Below, in pieces: positions 42,950 to 50,844 of a stretch of 64,000 nucleotides of DNA. Every line of letters starts with the position of its first letter. Position 1 is the stretch's first letter. The position numbers were made by a program, and so were the translations under genes. Below the pieces are notes generated by a model. It ran no database searches and was not told the origin of the DNA. It worked only from the letters and a program-made list of their open reading frames with translations. The DNA is from JAJDXO01 sp965213765 (lineage in GTDB: Bacteria; Pseudomonadota; Alphaproteobacteria; Rhodospirillales; UBA2165): contig OZ243926.1 in NCBI GenBank assembly GCA_965213765.1, positions 3,286,001-3,350,000 on the forward strand, read 5' to 3'.

Positions 42950-43627
42950 CTACCCGCCGGCAATCGCCTGACGCAGCCGGTCGGCCGCTGGATTTTGAAC
43001 GGCGTGCTCGAGGAGGATCCGGGCCGGGGTCGGGTTGCCGCCGTAATAGGCCCGGTTGTAGTCGTTGCGGCGGATCATCGCCGAACCTTCCAGCGATGCG
43101 CCGGCGTAGAAGCCCGCATTGTTCGAGAAAGCGACGATATCGAAGTTGAGGTTGGTGGTGACCGCCCCTTCATAGCCGACGCCCCGTGGTCCGGCCGCGG
43201 CGCTGATGTCGGCACCCAGCTTGCCCTGGTGCTTGACGATGGCCTCGATGGCCTTCTTCTTGCGGATGACCAAAACCACCTCCGCGGTCTGCGCCCCCGC
43301 CTGGAAGCCGACGCTGCCGGCAGCGAGGGTGTAGAAGGCAGGGTATCCCCAACTGCCATCAGCCTTGCGGCTCAGCACCACACCGGAGCCGCCCTCCGCG
43401 CCGATCAGGAAGCCACCCTTGATCAAGGCTGGGAAAACGGCCACTCCTTGCGCTTCGGCAAGCATCTTGTTGAAGCCGCGAATATCCGGGTTGCGCTTCA
43501 TCGTCTGGATGGTGTCCTGCGCCGCGGTGATCAAATTGGCTGTTTTGGTCGCGTCAGTGACCTGGGCGCAGCTGGCCAAAACGACGGTCGCGGCGGCCAC
43601 GCCGATAGTCCGAAACCAAATTTTCAT
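42950..43627 (-). CDS. SYLF/Ysc84-domain lipoprotein
   Basis: A 225-residue exported lipoprotein: signal IGVAAATVVLASC, with the lipobox LASC at about residues 17-20. The mature part has the SYLF (lipid-binding Ysc84-like) pattern: GVAVFPALIKGGFLIGAEGG, SGVVLSRKADGSWGYPAFY and SVGFQAGAQTAEVVLVI, ending GYEGAVTTNLNFDIVAFSN. SYLF proteins bind phosphoinositides in eukaryotes; the bacterial role is unsettled. It follows an ABC exporter pair on the same strand by 20 bases and is probably co-transcribed. Confidence 0.88.
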   Translation of the reverse strand: MKIWFRTIGVAAATVVLASCAQVTDATKTANLITAAQDTIQTMKRNPDIRGFNKMLAEAQGVAVFPALIKGGFLIGAEGGSGVVLSRKADGSWGYPAFYTLAAGSVGFQAGAQTAEVVLVIRKKKAIEAIVKHQGKLGADISAAAGPRGVGYEGAVTTNLNFDIVAFSNNAGFYAGASLEGSAMIRRNDYNRAYYGGNPTPARILLEHAVQNPAADRLRQAIAGG

Positions 43628-43647
43628 CTTGTTATCCCCAATGCTGT

Positions 43648-44451
43648 TTATTCACCTTGCTGTAGCAGCAATCCCCGTTTTCGGGCAACGCCGAACAGGT
43701 AGAGGAACCCGCCGGTACAGAGTATCAGATAGAGCACGTTGAGGCCCACCGCGCCGGCAAACAAATCCCATCGAAAAACATCGTCGAACAGCACCGCCCG
43801 CATACCCTCGAATACATAGGAAGACGGCAGTAACCAGGCGACCGGCTCCAGCCAGTCGGGCAGTACTTCGATCGGGTAATAGATGCCCGAGATCGGCGCT
43901 ACTAGGAAAATACCGAGCCAAGCCAGGCTCTCGGCGCCGAGGCCAAGGCGCAGGACCAGGGCGGAGACCAATATCCCGACCGCCCAGCCCATCACCATCA
44001 GATTGACGAAGAATGCCACCAGCGACAGGCCGAGATCGAAAATCCACACGTCGAAGAACGGCAGCGCGAGCAGGGCGGCGGGGGTGACGCTGATGATGGT
44101 GCGGAGAAAGCTCATGACCATCAGTGCGCCGACCATCTCCAGGGGCCGGAGCGGGCTGATAAACAACTGGCCCAGGTTCCGCGACCACATTTCCTCCAGG
44201 AACATCAGCGACAGGCCGAGGTTTGAGCGGAACAGCACGTCCCACAGCAGGACGGCGCTGATCAGAACGCCGGCGGCCTGTGCCACCCAGGATGAGTGGC
44301 TGAGAAAGAAGGTGGTGATGAAGCCCCACAGCAATAGTTGGAATGTGGGCCAATAGGCGAGCTCCAAAATTCGTGGCCATGAGGAGCGCAGCAGATACCA
44401 ATGCCGCAACATCATGCCCCAAAGGCGCCGCGGATTGAGCAGCACAGGCAT
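43648..44451 (-). CDS. ABC-2 type transporter permease
   Basis: A 267-residue permease with six predicted helices, including YWPTFQLLLWGFITTFFL, PAALLALPFF, FFVNLMVMGWAVGILVSAL, GIFLVAPISGIYYPIEVL and LYLILCTGGFLYLFG. ABC-2 permeases export drugs, polysaccharides or lipids. The ATG at 44451 overlaps the ATPase stop as TGATG; a GTG three bases earlier gives GTGA overlap and one extra residue. Cargo unknown. Confidence 0.87.
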   Translation of the reverse strand: MPVLLNPRRLWGMMLRHWYLLRSSWPRILELAYWPTFQLLLWGFITTFFLSHSSWVAQAAGVLISAVLLWDVLFRSNLGLSLMFLEEMWSRNLGQLFISPLRPLEMVGALMVMSFLRTIISVTPAALLALPFFDVWIFDLGLSLVAFFVNLMVMGWAVGILVSALVLRLGLGAESLAWLGIFLVAPISGIYYPIEVLPDWLEPVAWLLPSSYVFEGMRAVLFDDVFRWDLFAGAVGLNVLYLILCTGGFLYLFGVARKRGLLLQQGE

Positions 44452-45221
44452 CACTGAACCGCCTCCGCCTGATTGCGCGATCGGGCAATTTCCAGAAATA
44501 CCTCTTCCAGACTCTGCCGCCCGTAGCGTGCCGACAGTTCCTTCGGCGTGCCTCTGTCGGCGATGCGGCCTTCCTTCATGATCAGCACGTCATCGCAGAG
44601 CCGTTCGACCTCGGCCATATTGTGAGAAGCGAGTACGATGGCGGCGCCGGTGCGGCGGCGGTAGTCGTCCAGATATCCCCGCACCCAGTCGGCGGTGTCC
44701 GGGTCCAGAGACGCGGTCGGCTCATCCAGCAACAGCAGATCCGGCTGGTTTATCAGTGCCTTGGCGAGTGCAGCCCGGGTCTTTTGACCGGCGGACGCCT
44801 TGCCGAGCGGCCGCTTCAGAAACGCCTCAAGCTCCAGGTCCCGCGCAAGTTCACCGATCCGGTCCCGGGGTTTGGAGATGCCATAAAGATTGGCGTAGAC
44901 CAGCAGGTTCTCGTAGACGCTTAGCCGGTTCGGCATGTCCACGTAGGGAGACGAGAAATTCATCCGTGGCAGTGCCGTGTGCCGATTGGCGAGCATGTCC
45001 GTGCCGAGCACATTAATGGTCCCGCCGGTCGGGACCAGCAGCCCCAGCAGCATGGCGATGGTCGTTGTCTTGCCGGCGCCGTTGCCGCCGAGCAGCGCGG
45101 TGACACTACCCAACTGGACATCGAAGCTGATACCGCCGACGGCAGTCACGTTCTCGAAGCGCTTTTCGAGGTCCCGGGCGGCGACGGCGAGGCCGTCCGG
45201 TTGATGGGAACCATCGGTCAT
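44451..45221 (-). CDS. ABC transporter ATP-binding protein
   Basis: A 256-residue ATPase. Walker A is LLGGNGAGKTTTIAM, the signature motif is GKASAGQKTRAALAKALIN, Walker B is PDLLLLDEPTASLDPDT and the switch His follows in LASHNMAEVERLCDD. The last 20 residues are polar. It overlaps both the preceding small gene (ATGA) and the permease, so the group is one translationally coupled exporter operon. Substrate unknown. Confidence 0.93.
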   Translation of the reverse strand: MTDGSHQPDGLAVAARDLEKRFENVTAVGGISFDVQLGSVTALLGGNGAGKTTTIAMLLGLLVPTGGTINVLGTDMLANRHTALPRMNFSSPYVDMPNRLSVYENLLVYANLYGISKPRDRIGELARDLELEAFLKRPLGKASAGQKTRAALAKALINQPDLLLLDEPTASLDPDTADWVRGYLDDYRRRTGAAIVLASHNMAEVERLCDDVLIMKEGRIADRGTPKELSARYGRQSLEEVFLEIARSRNQAEAVQ

Positions 45222-45487
45222 TGGCCGGTGAATTCCGACCCCGACCGGCCGGCCGGAATGTCGACGCCCGGCATCAGGGCTTCACGCAAGTCCCGAATCG
45301 AGATGAACAATTCGGAAAAGAACGGCCGCGGCGTCGCCTTGCCGGCCAGGCGGCGGACGAATTGGCGGCGCACCATGTTGGACGGGCCGGCCCGCGAATG
45401 CGCGATGCGCTCCACGTGGTCCGGCTGCCGGCTCTCCGGCGTGCGCGTTTCCTCGACGTTCGATACGGGGGTTGCTTCGTCGGCCAT
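45218..45487 (-). CDS. small protein coupled to ABC exporter, unknown function
   Basis: An 89-residue soluble protein I do not recognise. The N-terminal ~35 residues are polar and charged; the middle has MVRRQFVRRLAGKA and the C-terminal part FFSELFISIRDLREALMPG, a potential amphipathic helix. No signal peptide or membrane segment. ATG at 45487 is chosen over a start at 45502. The stop overlaps the ATPase start as ATGA, so it is almost surely expressed with the exporter, perhaps as its substrate partner or regulator. That role is inference. Confidence 0.6.
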   Translation of the reverse strand: MADEATPVSNVEETRTPESRQPDHVERIAHSRAGPSNMVRRQFVRRLAGKATPRPFFSELFISIRDLREALMPGVDIPAGRSGSEFTGQ

Positions 45488-45617
45488 CGCCAGTCCAAGC
45501 AAAAACGCCCCAAAATCAGGGCAAGTGAATACTCTCTAATTGGGAACCTTTAACCAATCATAAACCCCCCGGCATAACCCCCCGGGCTTCGGGCGAAATG
45601 CCGATCCCGCGGGCCGC

Positions 45618-46526
45618 TCAATTCCATACCGTGTGAATCTTCTCCCACAGCCAGTCGATAAGCGGATCGTTGGCGGTTCGTTGATGGCGAATCGCCGAAG
45701 TTTCGTTGGACGGCAGCTCGAACGGCGAGGCATACAGCTTGAGGCCGAGGAATTCCTTGTAGAGCTCGGCCGGACCCCGGGTGATCGTGGTGATCAGATC
45801 GGTAGTCGAGACGGCAAAAAGAGCGCTCGAAAAATGAGGAACCACCATGACCGTCCGGCGCGCCATACCCTCTCGCGCCAACTGCTCGTCGATCTGCTGA
45901 TCGATGCCGGCAAGATTGGCGAACCGGACGTGGCCGAGGCGGCAGAACTGTTCGGGGGTCGGCTTACGCTTGATCACCGGATGGCCGGCGCGGACGGCGA
46001 CGATGCAATGGTCACGCACCAGAAGCGATTTCCGGCAGGTGCCGGGCACCGCGCCGAAGGGACCGATGGCGATGTCCAACTCGCCATCCTCGACCATGGC
46101 CAGCGCCGCTTCGGCCTCGGTATGCCGGAAATCCGTGGTCAATCCCGGCGCTTCGTCCAGGAGAAGCTCCACCAGCCGGGTGGCGAAATATCCAATGCCG
46201 TAGTCGAGCATGCCGATCCGCACCGTACGGCCGGCGGCCGCCGGATCGAAGGCAATGCCGCCGCCGATCAGCCCCTGAATGCGCCCGAGGATTTCGCCGA
46301 CCGGACCCGACAGCTCATGGGCCAGCGGCGTGGGCACCATGCGTGCTTTGACCCGGGTAAACAGCTTGTCATCGAACAGCTCCCTAAGGCGCTTCAGGGC
46401 ATGGCTTACGGCCGGTTGGGTGAGGCCCAAGGTCTCGGCGGCCTTGGTCACTTGGCCGAAATCGTAGATCGCCTTGAACACGGTCAGGAGATTGAGGTCA
46501 ACGGTACGTAAATTAATTTCATTCAT
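45618..46526 (-). CDS. LysR family transcriptional regulator
   Basis: A 302-residue LysR regulator. The N-terminal winged helix-turn-helix shows LTVFKAIYDFGQVTKAAETL and LGLTQPAVSHALKRLRELF. A LysR substrate domain follows from about residue 90. It is divergent from the dioxygenase at 46607 with an AT-rich intergenic region, the usual arrangement for a LysR regulator of the neighbouring gene. Effector unknown. Confidence 0.93.
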   Translation of the reverse strand: MNEINLRTVDLNLLTVFKAIYDFGQVTKAAETLGLTQPAVSHALKRLRELFDDKLFTRVKARMVPTPLAHELSGPVGEILGRIQGLIGGGIAFDPAAAGRTVRIGMLDYGIGYFATRLVELLLDEAPGLTTDFRHTEAEAALAMVEDGELDIAIGPFGAVPGTCRKSLLVRDHCIVAVRAGHPVIKRKPTPEQFCRLGHVRFANLAGIDQQIDEQLAREGMARRTVMVVPHFSSALFAVSTTDLITTITRGPAELYKEFLGLKLYASPFELPSNETSAIRHQRTANDPLIDWLWEKIHTVWN

Positions 46527-46549
46527 AGAAAAGAATTATAAAAATGAAT
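46521..46549. promoter_or_regulatory. candidate LysR operator between divergent genes
   Basis: ATTCAT (46521-46526) and ATGAAT (46544-46549) form an inverted repeat with a 17-base AT-rich centre. The left half includes the regulator's own start codon. The layout suits autoregulation plus control of the dioxygenase, but the dyad is short. Confidence 0.4.
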
Positions 46550-46606
46550 TGGATTAATGCAATTGGTCTGCCGTAAGTTGTTGTGAGTAAGCAGGGGAGG
46601 ACTCCC

Positions 46607-47590
46607 ATGGACAAACTGGTTGAGCAAAACACGTCGAGCCCGATCACGGTGAAAAAGACCGGGGCCAATCTCAGCGCGGAGATCAGCGATATTGATCTCA
46701 CCCGGCCGATGGACGATGCGACCTTCGAGGCCGTCAATGCGGCGCTCGTGGAACACGAGGTGATCGTCTTCCGGGACCAGGAAATCTCATCCGAAAACCT
46801 GATCGACTTCGGGCGCCGCTTCGGCGAGTTGACGGTTCATCCGTTTTCGCCCAACGACGGCGATCGGCCTTATCTGATTCTCTTTGAGAATGACGAAAAC
46901 AATCCGCCCTTCGGCACCGACTGCTGGCACTCGGACGAAACCTTCCGCGAGTGCCCGCCCATGGCCACGGTCCTTTGCGCCAAGGATGTGCCCGAGGTCG
47001 GCGGCGATACGATGTTTGCCAGCATGAGCGCGGCATTCGATGGTCTCTCCGACCGGATGCAGCAGTTCATTTCCGGACTGGAGGCGGTTCACGATTTCAA
47101 GGTGTTCAAGAATCTGTTCGGTGAATCCGAGGAGGACCGGAAGAATCTGATTGAATACGAGCTTCGCTATCCGCCGCAGGTCCAGCCGGTGGTCCGGGTT
47201 CACCCGGTTTCCGGCAAGAAGGTTTTATGGGTCAACCCCCAGTTCACGATTGCCGTCAAGGGCATGGACGAGCGCGAAAGCCGGTCCCTGCTCGACACGC
47301 TGTTCCACCAGGCGCTGATTCCGGAATATCAGTACCGTCACAATTGGCGGAACCACACCATCGTCATGTGGGACAATCGCTCGGTCCAGCACTATGCGGT
47401 GCATGACTACTACCCCAGCCGCCGGTTCATGGAGCGGGTGACCATTGAGGGCGACAAGCCGGTCGGCGTCCCCGCCGCGGATCCGGACAGCCTCCGCAGG
47501 TTCAAGTTCCACGCCAAGACCGGCTCGGACTCCCACGGCGGCCACACGGCGCCGAAGCGGCAGTTTCAACGGGAACTCGACGCCGGATAG
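46607..47590 (+). CDS. TauD/TfdA family dioxygenase
   Basis: A 327-residue Fe(II)/2-oxoglutarate dioxygenase of the TauD/TfdA family. Metal ligands are His108 and Asp110 in CWHSDETF and a distal His near residue 262 in RSVQHYAVHDY; the 2OG-binding Arg follows in SRRFMERVTI. FRDQEISSENLIDFGRRFGEL and GGDTMFASMSAAFDGL are typical. ATG at 46607 has AGGGGAGG upstream. The divergent LysR gene probably controls it. No sulfonate or auxin-herbicide genes are nearby, so the substrate is open. Confidence 0.92.
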   Translation: MDKLVEQNTSSPITVKKTGANLSAEISDIDLTRPMDDATFEAVNAALVEHEVIVFRDQEISSENLIDFGRRFGELTVHPFSPNDGDRPYLILFENDENNPPFGTDCWHSDETFRECPPMATVLCAKDVPEVGGDTMFASMSAAFDGLSDRMQQFISGLEAVHDFKVFKNLFGESEEDRKNLIEYELRYPPQVQPVVRVHPVSGKKVLWVNPQFTIAVKGMDERESRSLLDTLFHQALIPEYQYRHNWRNHTIVMWDNRSVQHYAVHDYYPSRRFMERVTIEGDKPVGVPAADPDSLRRFKFHAKTGSDSHGGHTAPKRQFQRELDAG

Positions 47591-47642
47591 ACCGAGGCTT
47601 TTCACCTCGCGCGAGCCGCCTTCCCGGCGCTAAGATGCCGGC

Positions 47643-48389
47643 ATGTTGACCGAACCGGAAACGCGTGCCGGACCTCCCTTTCGCGTGCCCGCGGACACGC
47701 GGATCTACGCCATCGGCGATATTCACGGCCGGATCGACCTGCTGGGCGAGCTGCACGACCGGATTCTGGATGACGGTAAGGGATATCCCGGCCGCCGGGT
47801 GATCGTGTATTTGGGCGATTACATTGACCGCGGCCCGCACTCGCCGGCGGTTCTGGACGCGGTGCGCCGGAAACCGCTGAATGGTTTCGAGCATGTTTGC
47901 CTCAAGGGCAATCACGAGGACCATCTGTTGAAGTTCCTCGACGATCCCGGTGACGAAATCGGCATCTGGCTCCGCAACGGCGGCGGTGAGACCATGGTGT
48001 CCTACGGCGTCGATGCCGGACCCGGCCGGCCGGCGGAGGCTGTCCGGGATGATCTCGCCCGCGCCCTGCCGCCCGAGCACCTGTCGTTCATGCGGACGCT
48101 GCCCGTTTATCACGACGAGGGCGGCTACCGGTTCGTTCACGCCGGGCTCAGACCGGGCGTGCCGTTGAGCGAACAGTCGGACCACGACATGATCTGGATT
48201 CGGGATGAGTTCCTGGACCATCCCGAGCCGTTCGAAAAGCGGGTGGTTCACGGCCATACGATCTGTCTCGCGCCGGAGGTGTCGGCTGTACGGATCGGGA
48301 TTGATACGGGGGCCTACATGACGGGCGTGCTGACCTCGGTGGTCCTCGAGGGCGCCGACGTACGGTTCCTGGCCGCCGCCGCCTCCTGA
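47643..48389 (+). CDS. metallophosphoesterase (serine/threonine phosphatase-like)
   Basis: A 248-residue metallophosphoesterase. Metal motifs appear in order: IGDIHGRIDLL, YLGDYIDRGPHS, CLKGNHEDHLLKF, and VVHGHTICL. The set (GDxHG, GDxxDRG, GNHE, HGHT) is that of PP1/PP2A-like and diadenosine-tetraphosphatase-type enzymes. It has no membrane segment. The physiological substrate may be a phosphoprotein or ApnN. It lies 52 bases after the dioxygenase stop. Confidence 0.92.
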   Translation: MLTEPETRAGPPFRVPADTRIYAIGDIHGRIDLLGELHDRILDDGKGYPGRRVIVYLGDYIDRGPHSPAVLDAVRRKPLNGFEHVCLKGNHEDHLLKFLDDPGDEIGIWLRNGGGETMVSYGVDAGPGRPAEAVRDDLARALPPEHLSFMRTLPVYHDEGGYRFVHAGLRPGVPLSEQSDHDMIWIRDEFLDHPEPFEKRVVHGHTICLAPEVSAVRIGIDTGAYMTGVLTSVVLEGADVRFLAAAAS

Positions 48390-48469
48390 AGACAAGGGGT
48401 TTGACCCGGGAGCGATGAAGGCGCTGGGGCCGGCCCCACTCGGCCATGGCTAAGGGCTTGGAATCCATA

Positions 48470-48748
48470 ATGGAAATTAGAAAACGCATCCTGGTGACCG
48501 GAGGCGCCGGCTTTCTCGGCTCTCACCTCTGCGAGCGCGCGGTTGCCGAAGGGCACGATATCCTGTGCGTCGACAACGACTTTACCGGCGCCAAGTCCAA
48601 ATCCGTCTACCAAGAACTGCCCGAGGACGACCCCGCCCGGCGTTGTCCCGACATCACGCCGGCCGAGGCGCATCTGGGCCGGGAGCCGTCCGTCGCGCCG
48701 AGCGCGGGCCCAACGAAAACCATCGCCCATTTCGATAGCATTATCTGA
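48470..48748 (+). pseudogene. internally deleted NAD-dependent epimerase / UDP-glucuronate decarboxylase-like gene
   Basis: A 92-residue frame (or 100 from an ATG at 48446) joins two ends of a sugar-nucleotide epimerase. The N-terminal half RILVTGGAGFLGSHLCERAV with HDILCVDNDFTGAKSK is the Rossmann GxxGxxG start. The second half, LPEDDPARRCPDITPAEAHL followed by a TIAHFD end, is the usual C-terminus of the UXS group, which normally lies about 200 residues later. The catalytic SxxxYxxxK core is missing, so it cannot be an active enzyme. Reading frame is kept, so a deletion removed a multiple of three bases. Confidence 0.75.
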
Positions 48749-48774
48749 TACTTGGCCGTTGACCGGCGGCCAAA

Positions 48775-48791
48775 TGTGGCGGCCCGCCACA
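48775..48791. terminator. hairpin downstream of the epimerase fragment
   Basis: TGTGGCGG-C-CCGCCACA is a perfect 17-base palindrome with a one-base centre, followed by AAAAT. The tiny loop makes it a cruciform or operator candidate as much as a terminator. It lies 27 bases after the fragment's stop. Confidence 0.4.
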
Positions 48792-48945
48792 AAATCGCCA
48801 AACTCCGAACATTAACGGAACACACTTTCGCCGAATTTGAATGGTGAATCGAGGTGTCCGACGGCGCCGACCTGCGGGCGGAAACCGCTGAGATGCGGCA
48901 ATTTGGTTTCTTACCCTTCCATCGGCCGCCGAAAGGTTTTGTTAA

Positions 48946-49009
48946 CCCATCGGGGACCATCTTGACCCATTGACGCCCATAAAATCCCATGATATCCCAA
49001 AGTATCCCA
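48946..49009. promoter_or_regulatory. phased CCCA (TGGG) direct repeats, candidate MraZ operator
   Basis: CCCA occurs at 48946, 48966, 48976, 48986, 48996 and 49006, at exact 10-base steps; the skipped slot at 48956 holds ACCA. On the minus strand this is TGGG(A/T/C) with 6-base spacing between the 4-base cores. In E. coli the MraZ regulator binds TGGGN direct repeats with 5-base spacers upstream of mraZ. The array ends 106 bases before the mraZ start. Binding is inferred. The rest of the 48749-49114 gap holds only the hairpin above. Confidence 0.8.
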
Positions 49010-49114
49010 AATGGCGGGAGACTGCGGGGTTTGGGACACGGGTAGGGGTTTCCGGAGTCGCGCAACCAGCCGGGTCACGGGGGTGCGATCTTCGGGCGGT
49101 AGTTATAGGCGGAG

Positions 49115-49579
49115 ATGGCTGTGTTTATCGGCCGGCACATCAATAGGATCGACAAGAAGGGACGCATTTCCGTTCCAAAGCCGTTTCGCTCGGTGTTCAA
49201 GGACCAGAGCTTCAAGGGCATCTATGTCTATCCGTCGTTCAAGGCCGCAGCCTTGGAGGCCTGCGACGAAGAATTCATTAACCGGTTCGCGGCCAGCATC
49301 GACGATCTGGACCTGTTCTCCGACGAGCAGGACGACCTCGCCGCCACCATTCTCGAAATCACCCAGGCCCTGCCGTTCGATACCGAGGGGCGGGTCATCT
49401 TGCCGCAGGATTTCCTCGATCACGCCGGTATCACCTCCGATGCCGCCTTCGTCGGCCGGGGCACCCGGTTCCAGATCTGGGAGCCCGGATCTTACGAAAC
49501 CCATCGTGCCCGCGCCGTCGACCGTGCCCGGTCCCGCGGCGCCACCCTCAAACTCCGTCCCAAGGGAGACGACGGCTAG
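49115..49579 (+). CDS. mraZ: transcriptional regulator MraZ
   Basis: A 154-residue DNA-binding protein with two MraZ/AbrB-like repeats, first gene of the division and cell-wall cluster. Each repeat has the D-x-x-G-R motif: RIDKKGRISVPKPFR and FDTEGRVILPQDFL. ATG at 49115 with AGGCGGAG just upstream. MraZ rings repress their own operon through TGGG repeats, and such repeats lie upstream. The stop overlaps the rsmH GTG. Confidence 0.96.
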   Translation: MAVFIGRHINRIDKKGRISVPKPFRSVFKDQSFKGIYVYPSFKAAALEACDEEFINRFAASIDDLDLFSDEQDDLAATILEITQALPFDTEGRVILPQDFLDHAGITSDAAFVGRGTRFQIWEPGSYETHRARAVDRARSRGATLKLRPKGDDG

Positions 49580-50541
49580 TGCCCGGACACATCCCCGTCA
49601 TGCTCGAGGAGGTCATCGACGCCCTGGCGCCTCGGGACGGCGGGGTGTACGTCGACGGCACGTTCGGCGAGGGGGGCTATTCCCAGGCCATACTCGATGC
49701 CGCCGCCACGACCGTTCTCGGCATCGACCGGGATCCCCGGGCCGTCACCATCGGCGCCGAACTGGGACGCCGCCATTCCGGCCGCTTCACCATGCTTCAC
49801 GGCCGCTTCGGCGACATGGAAGTCCTGATGAAGGAAGCCGGCGTTACCCAAGTCGACGGGGTGGCCCTTGACCTTGGTGTTTCCTCGCCGCAGCTCGACG
49901 GGGCCGCACGCGGTTTCTCGTTCCGCGCCGACGGGCCGCTTGATATGCGGATGGGCGGCGATGATGGAACGGCTACCGCCGCCGAGTTCATCAACGCCGC
50001 ACCGGAGGCCGAACTCGCAGATGTCCTCCACCGCTACGGCGAGGAGCGTCAGGCCCGCCGGATCGCCCGCGCCATCGTCACCGCCCGGGCCGAACGCCCC
50101 ATCCTGCGCACCGGCGAACTGGCTGAAATCGTCCGCGGCATCGTCAGGACCTCCGGTAAGGACCAGGCAATCGACCCCGCCACCCGGACTTTTCTCGCGC
50201 TGCGCATTCACGTCAACGACGAGTTGGGCGAGGTTCGCCGCGGCCTTGTCGCCGCGGAGCACATCCTGGCCCCGGGGGGCCGCTTGGCCGTGGTGTCGTT
50301 CCACTCGCTCGAGGACCGCATTGTGAAACAGTTTCTGGCGGCGCGTTCCGGCCGTGCCGGCCGGGGGTCCCGCCATTTGCCCGAGACCAGTTTCCCGGAC
50401 CCGAGCTTCCAGTTGATCGCCCGCCGCGCTCTCAAACCCTCGGCGGCCGAAGTCGAACGCAACCCGCGCGGCCGGTCCGCCCGGCTGCGCGTCGCCGAAC
50501 GCACCGCCGCACCCTCGTGGCCTCAGAAGGCGGCGGCCTGA
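49579..50541 (+). CDS. rsmH: 16S rRNA (cytosine(1402)-N(4))-methyltransferase
   Basis: N4-methylates C1402 of 16S rRNA using S-adenosylmethionine. The 320 residues contain HIPVMLEEVIDAL and DGTFGEGGYSQAILDA (SAM motif I), ALDLGVSSPQLDGAARGFSF and SFHSLEDRIVKQF near the end. The start is GTG at 49579, sharing a base with the mraZ stop. Normal dcw position between mraZ and ftsL. Confidence 0.97.
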   Translation: MPGHIPVMLEEVIDALAPRDGGVYVDGTFGEGGYSQAILDAAATTVLGIDRDPRAVTIGAELGRRHSGRFTMLHGRFGDMEVLMKEAGVTQVDGVALDLGVSSPQLDGAARGFSFRADGPLDMRMGGDDGTATAAEFINAAPEAELADVLHRYGEERQARRIARAIVTARAERPILRTGELAEIVRGIVRTSGKDQAIDPATRTFLALRIHVNDELGEVRRGLVAAEHILAPGGRLAVVSFHSLEDRIVKQFLAARSGRAGRGSRHLPETSFPDPSFQLIARRALKPSAAEVERNPRGRSARLRVAERTAAPSWPQKAAA

Positions 50542-50550
50542 GGAGAGCCC

Positions 50551-50844
50551 ATGCGTCAGACAACTCTGATCACATTTCTCTCCGTCTGCGTCATGATGGT
50601 CGCGCTGTTCTATCTCGAACACGAGGTGACAACCCTCGAAGAGGAACTTGAGTCGCTGAACAAGACCATCGTCAGCGACCAGGAAGCCATTCACGTCCTT
50701 CGGGCGGAATGGAGCCACCTCAATGATACCGATCGCCTGAGGGAACTCGCCGAGAAATATCTTGCGCTGGAGCCGGTCCGCCCCGCCCAGATTATCGCCG
50801 TACCCCGCCCCGCCGCCGCCGCCGCGACCGAGGAGGTCCGATGA
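50551..50844 (+). CDS. ftsL: cell division protein FtsL
   Basis: A 97-residue bitopic division protein. A short cytoplasmic end is followed by the membrane segment LITFLSVCVMMVALFYLEHE (about residues 6-25) and a coiled-coil HEVTTLEEELESLNKTI with heptad-like Leu. The LRELAEKYLALEPVRPAQI segment is the FtsL signature. It acts with FtsB and FtsQ. GGAG lies upstream of the ATG. It overlaps ftsI by 4 bases. Confidence 0.88.
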   Translation: MRQTTLITFLSVCVMMVALFYLEHEVTTLEEELESLNKTIVSDQEAIHVLRAEWSHLNDTDRLRELAEKYLALEPVRPAQIIAVPRPAAAAATEEVR

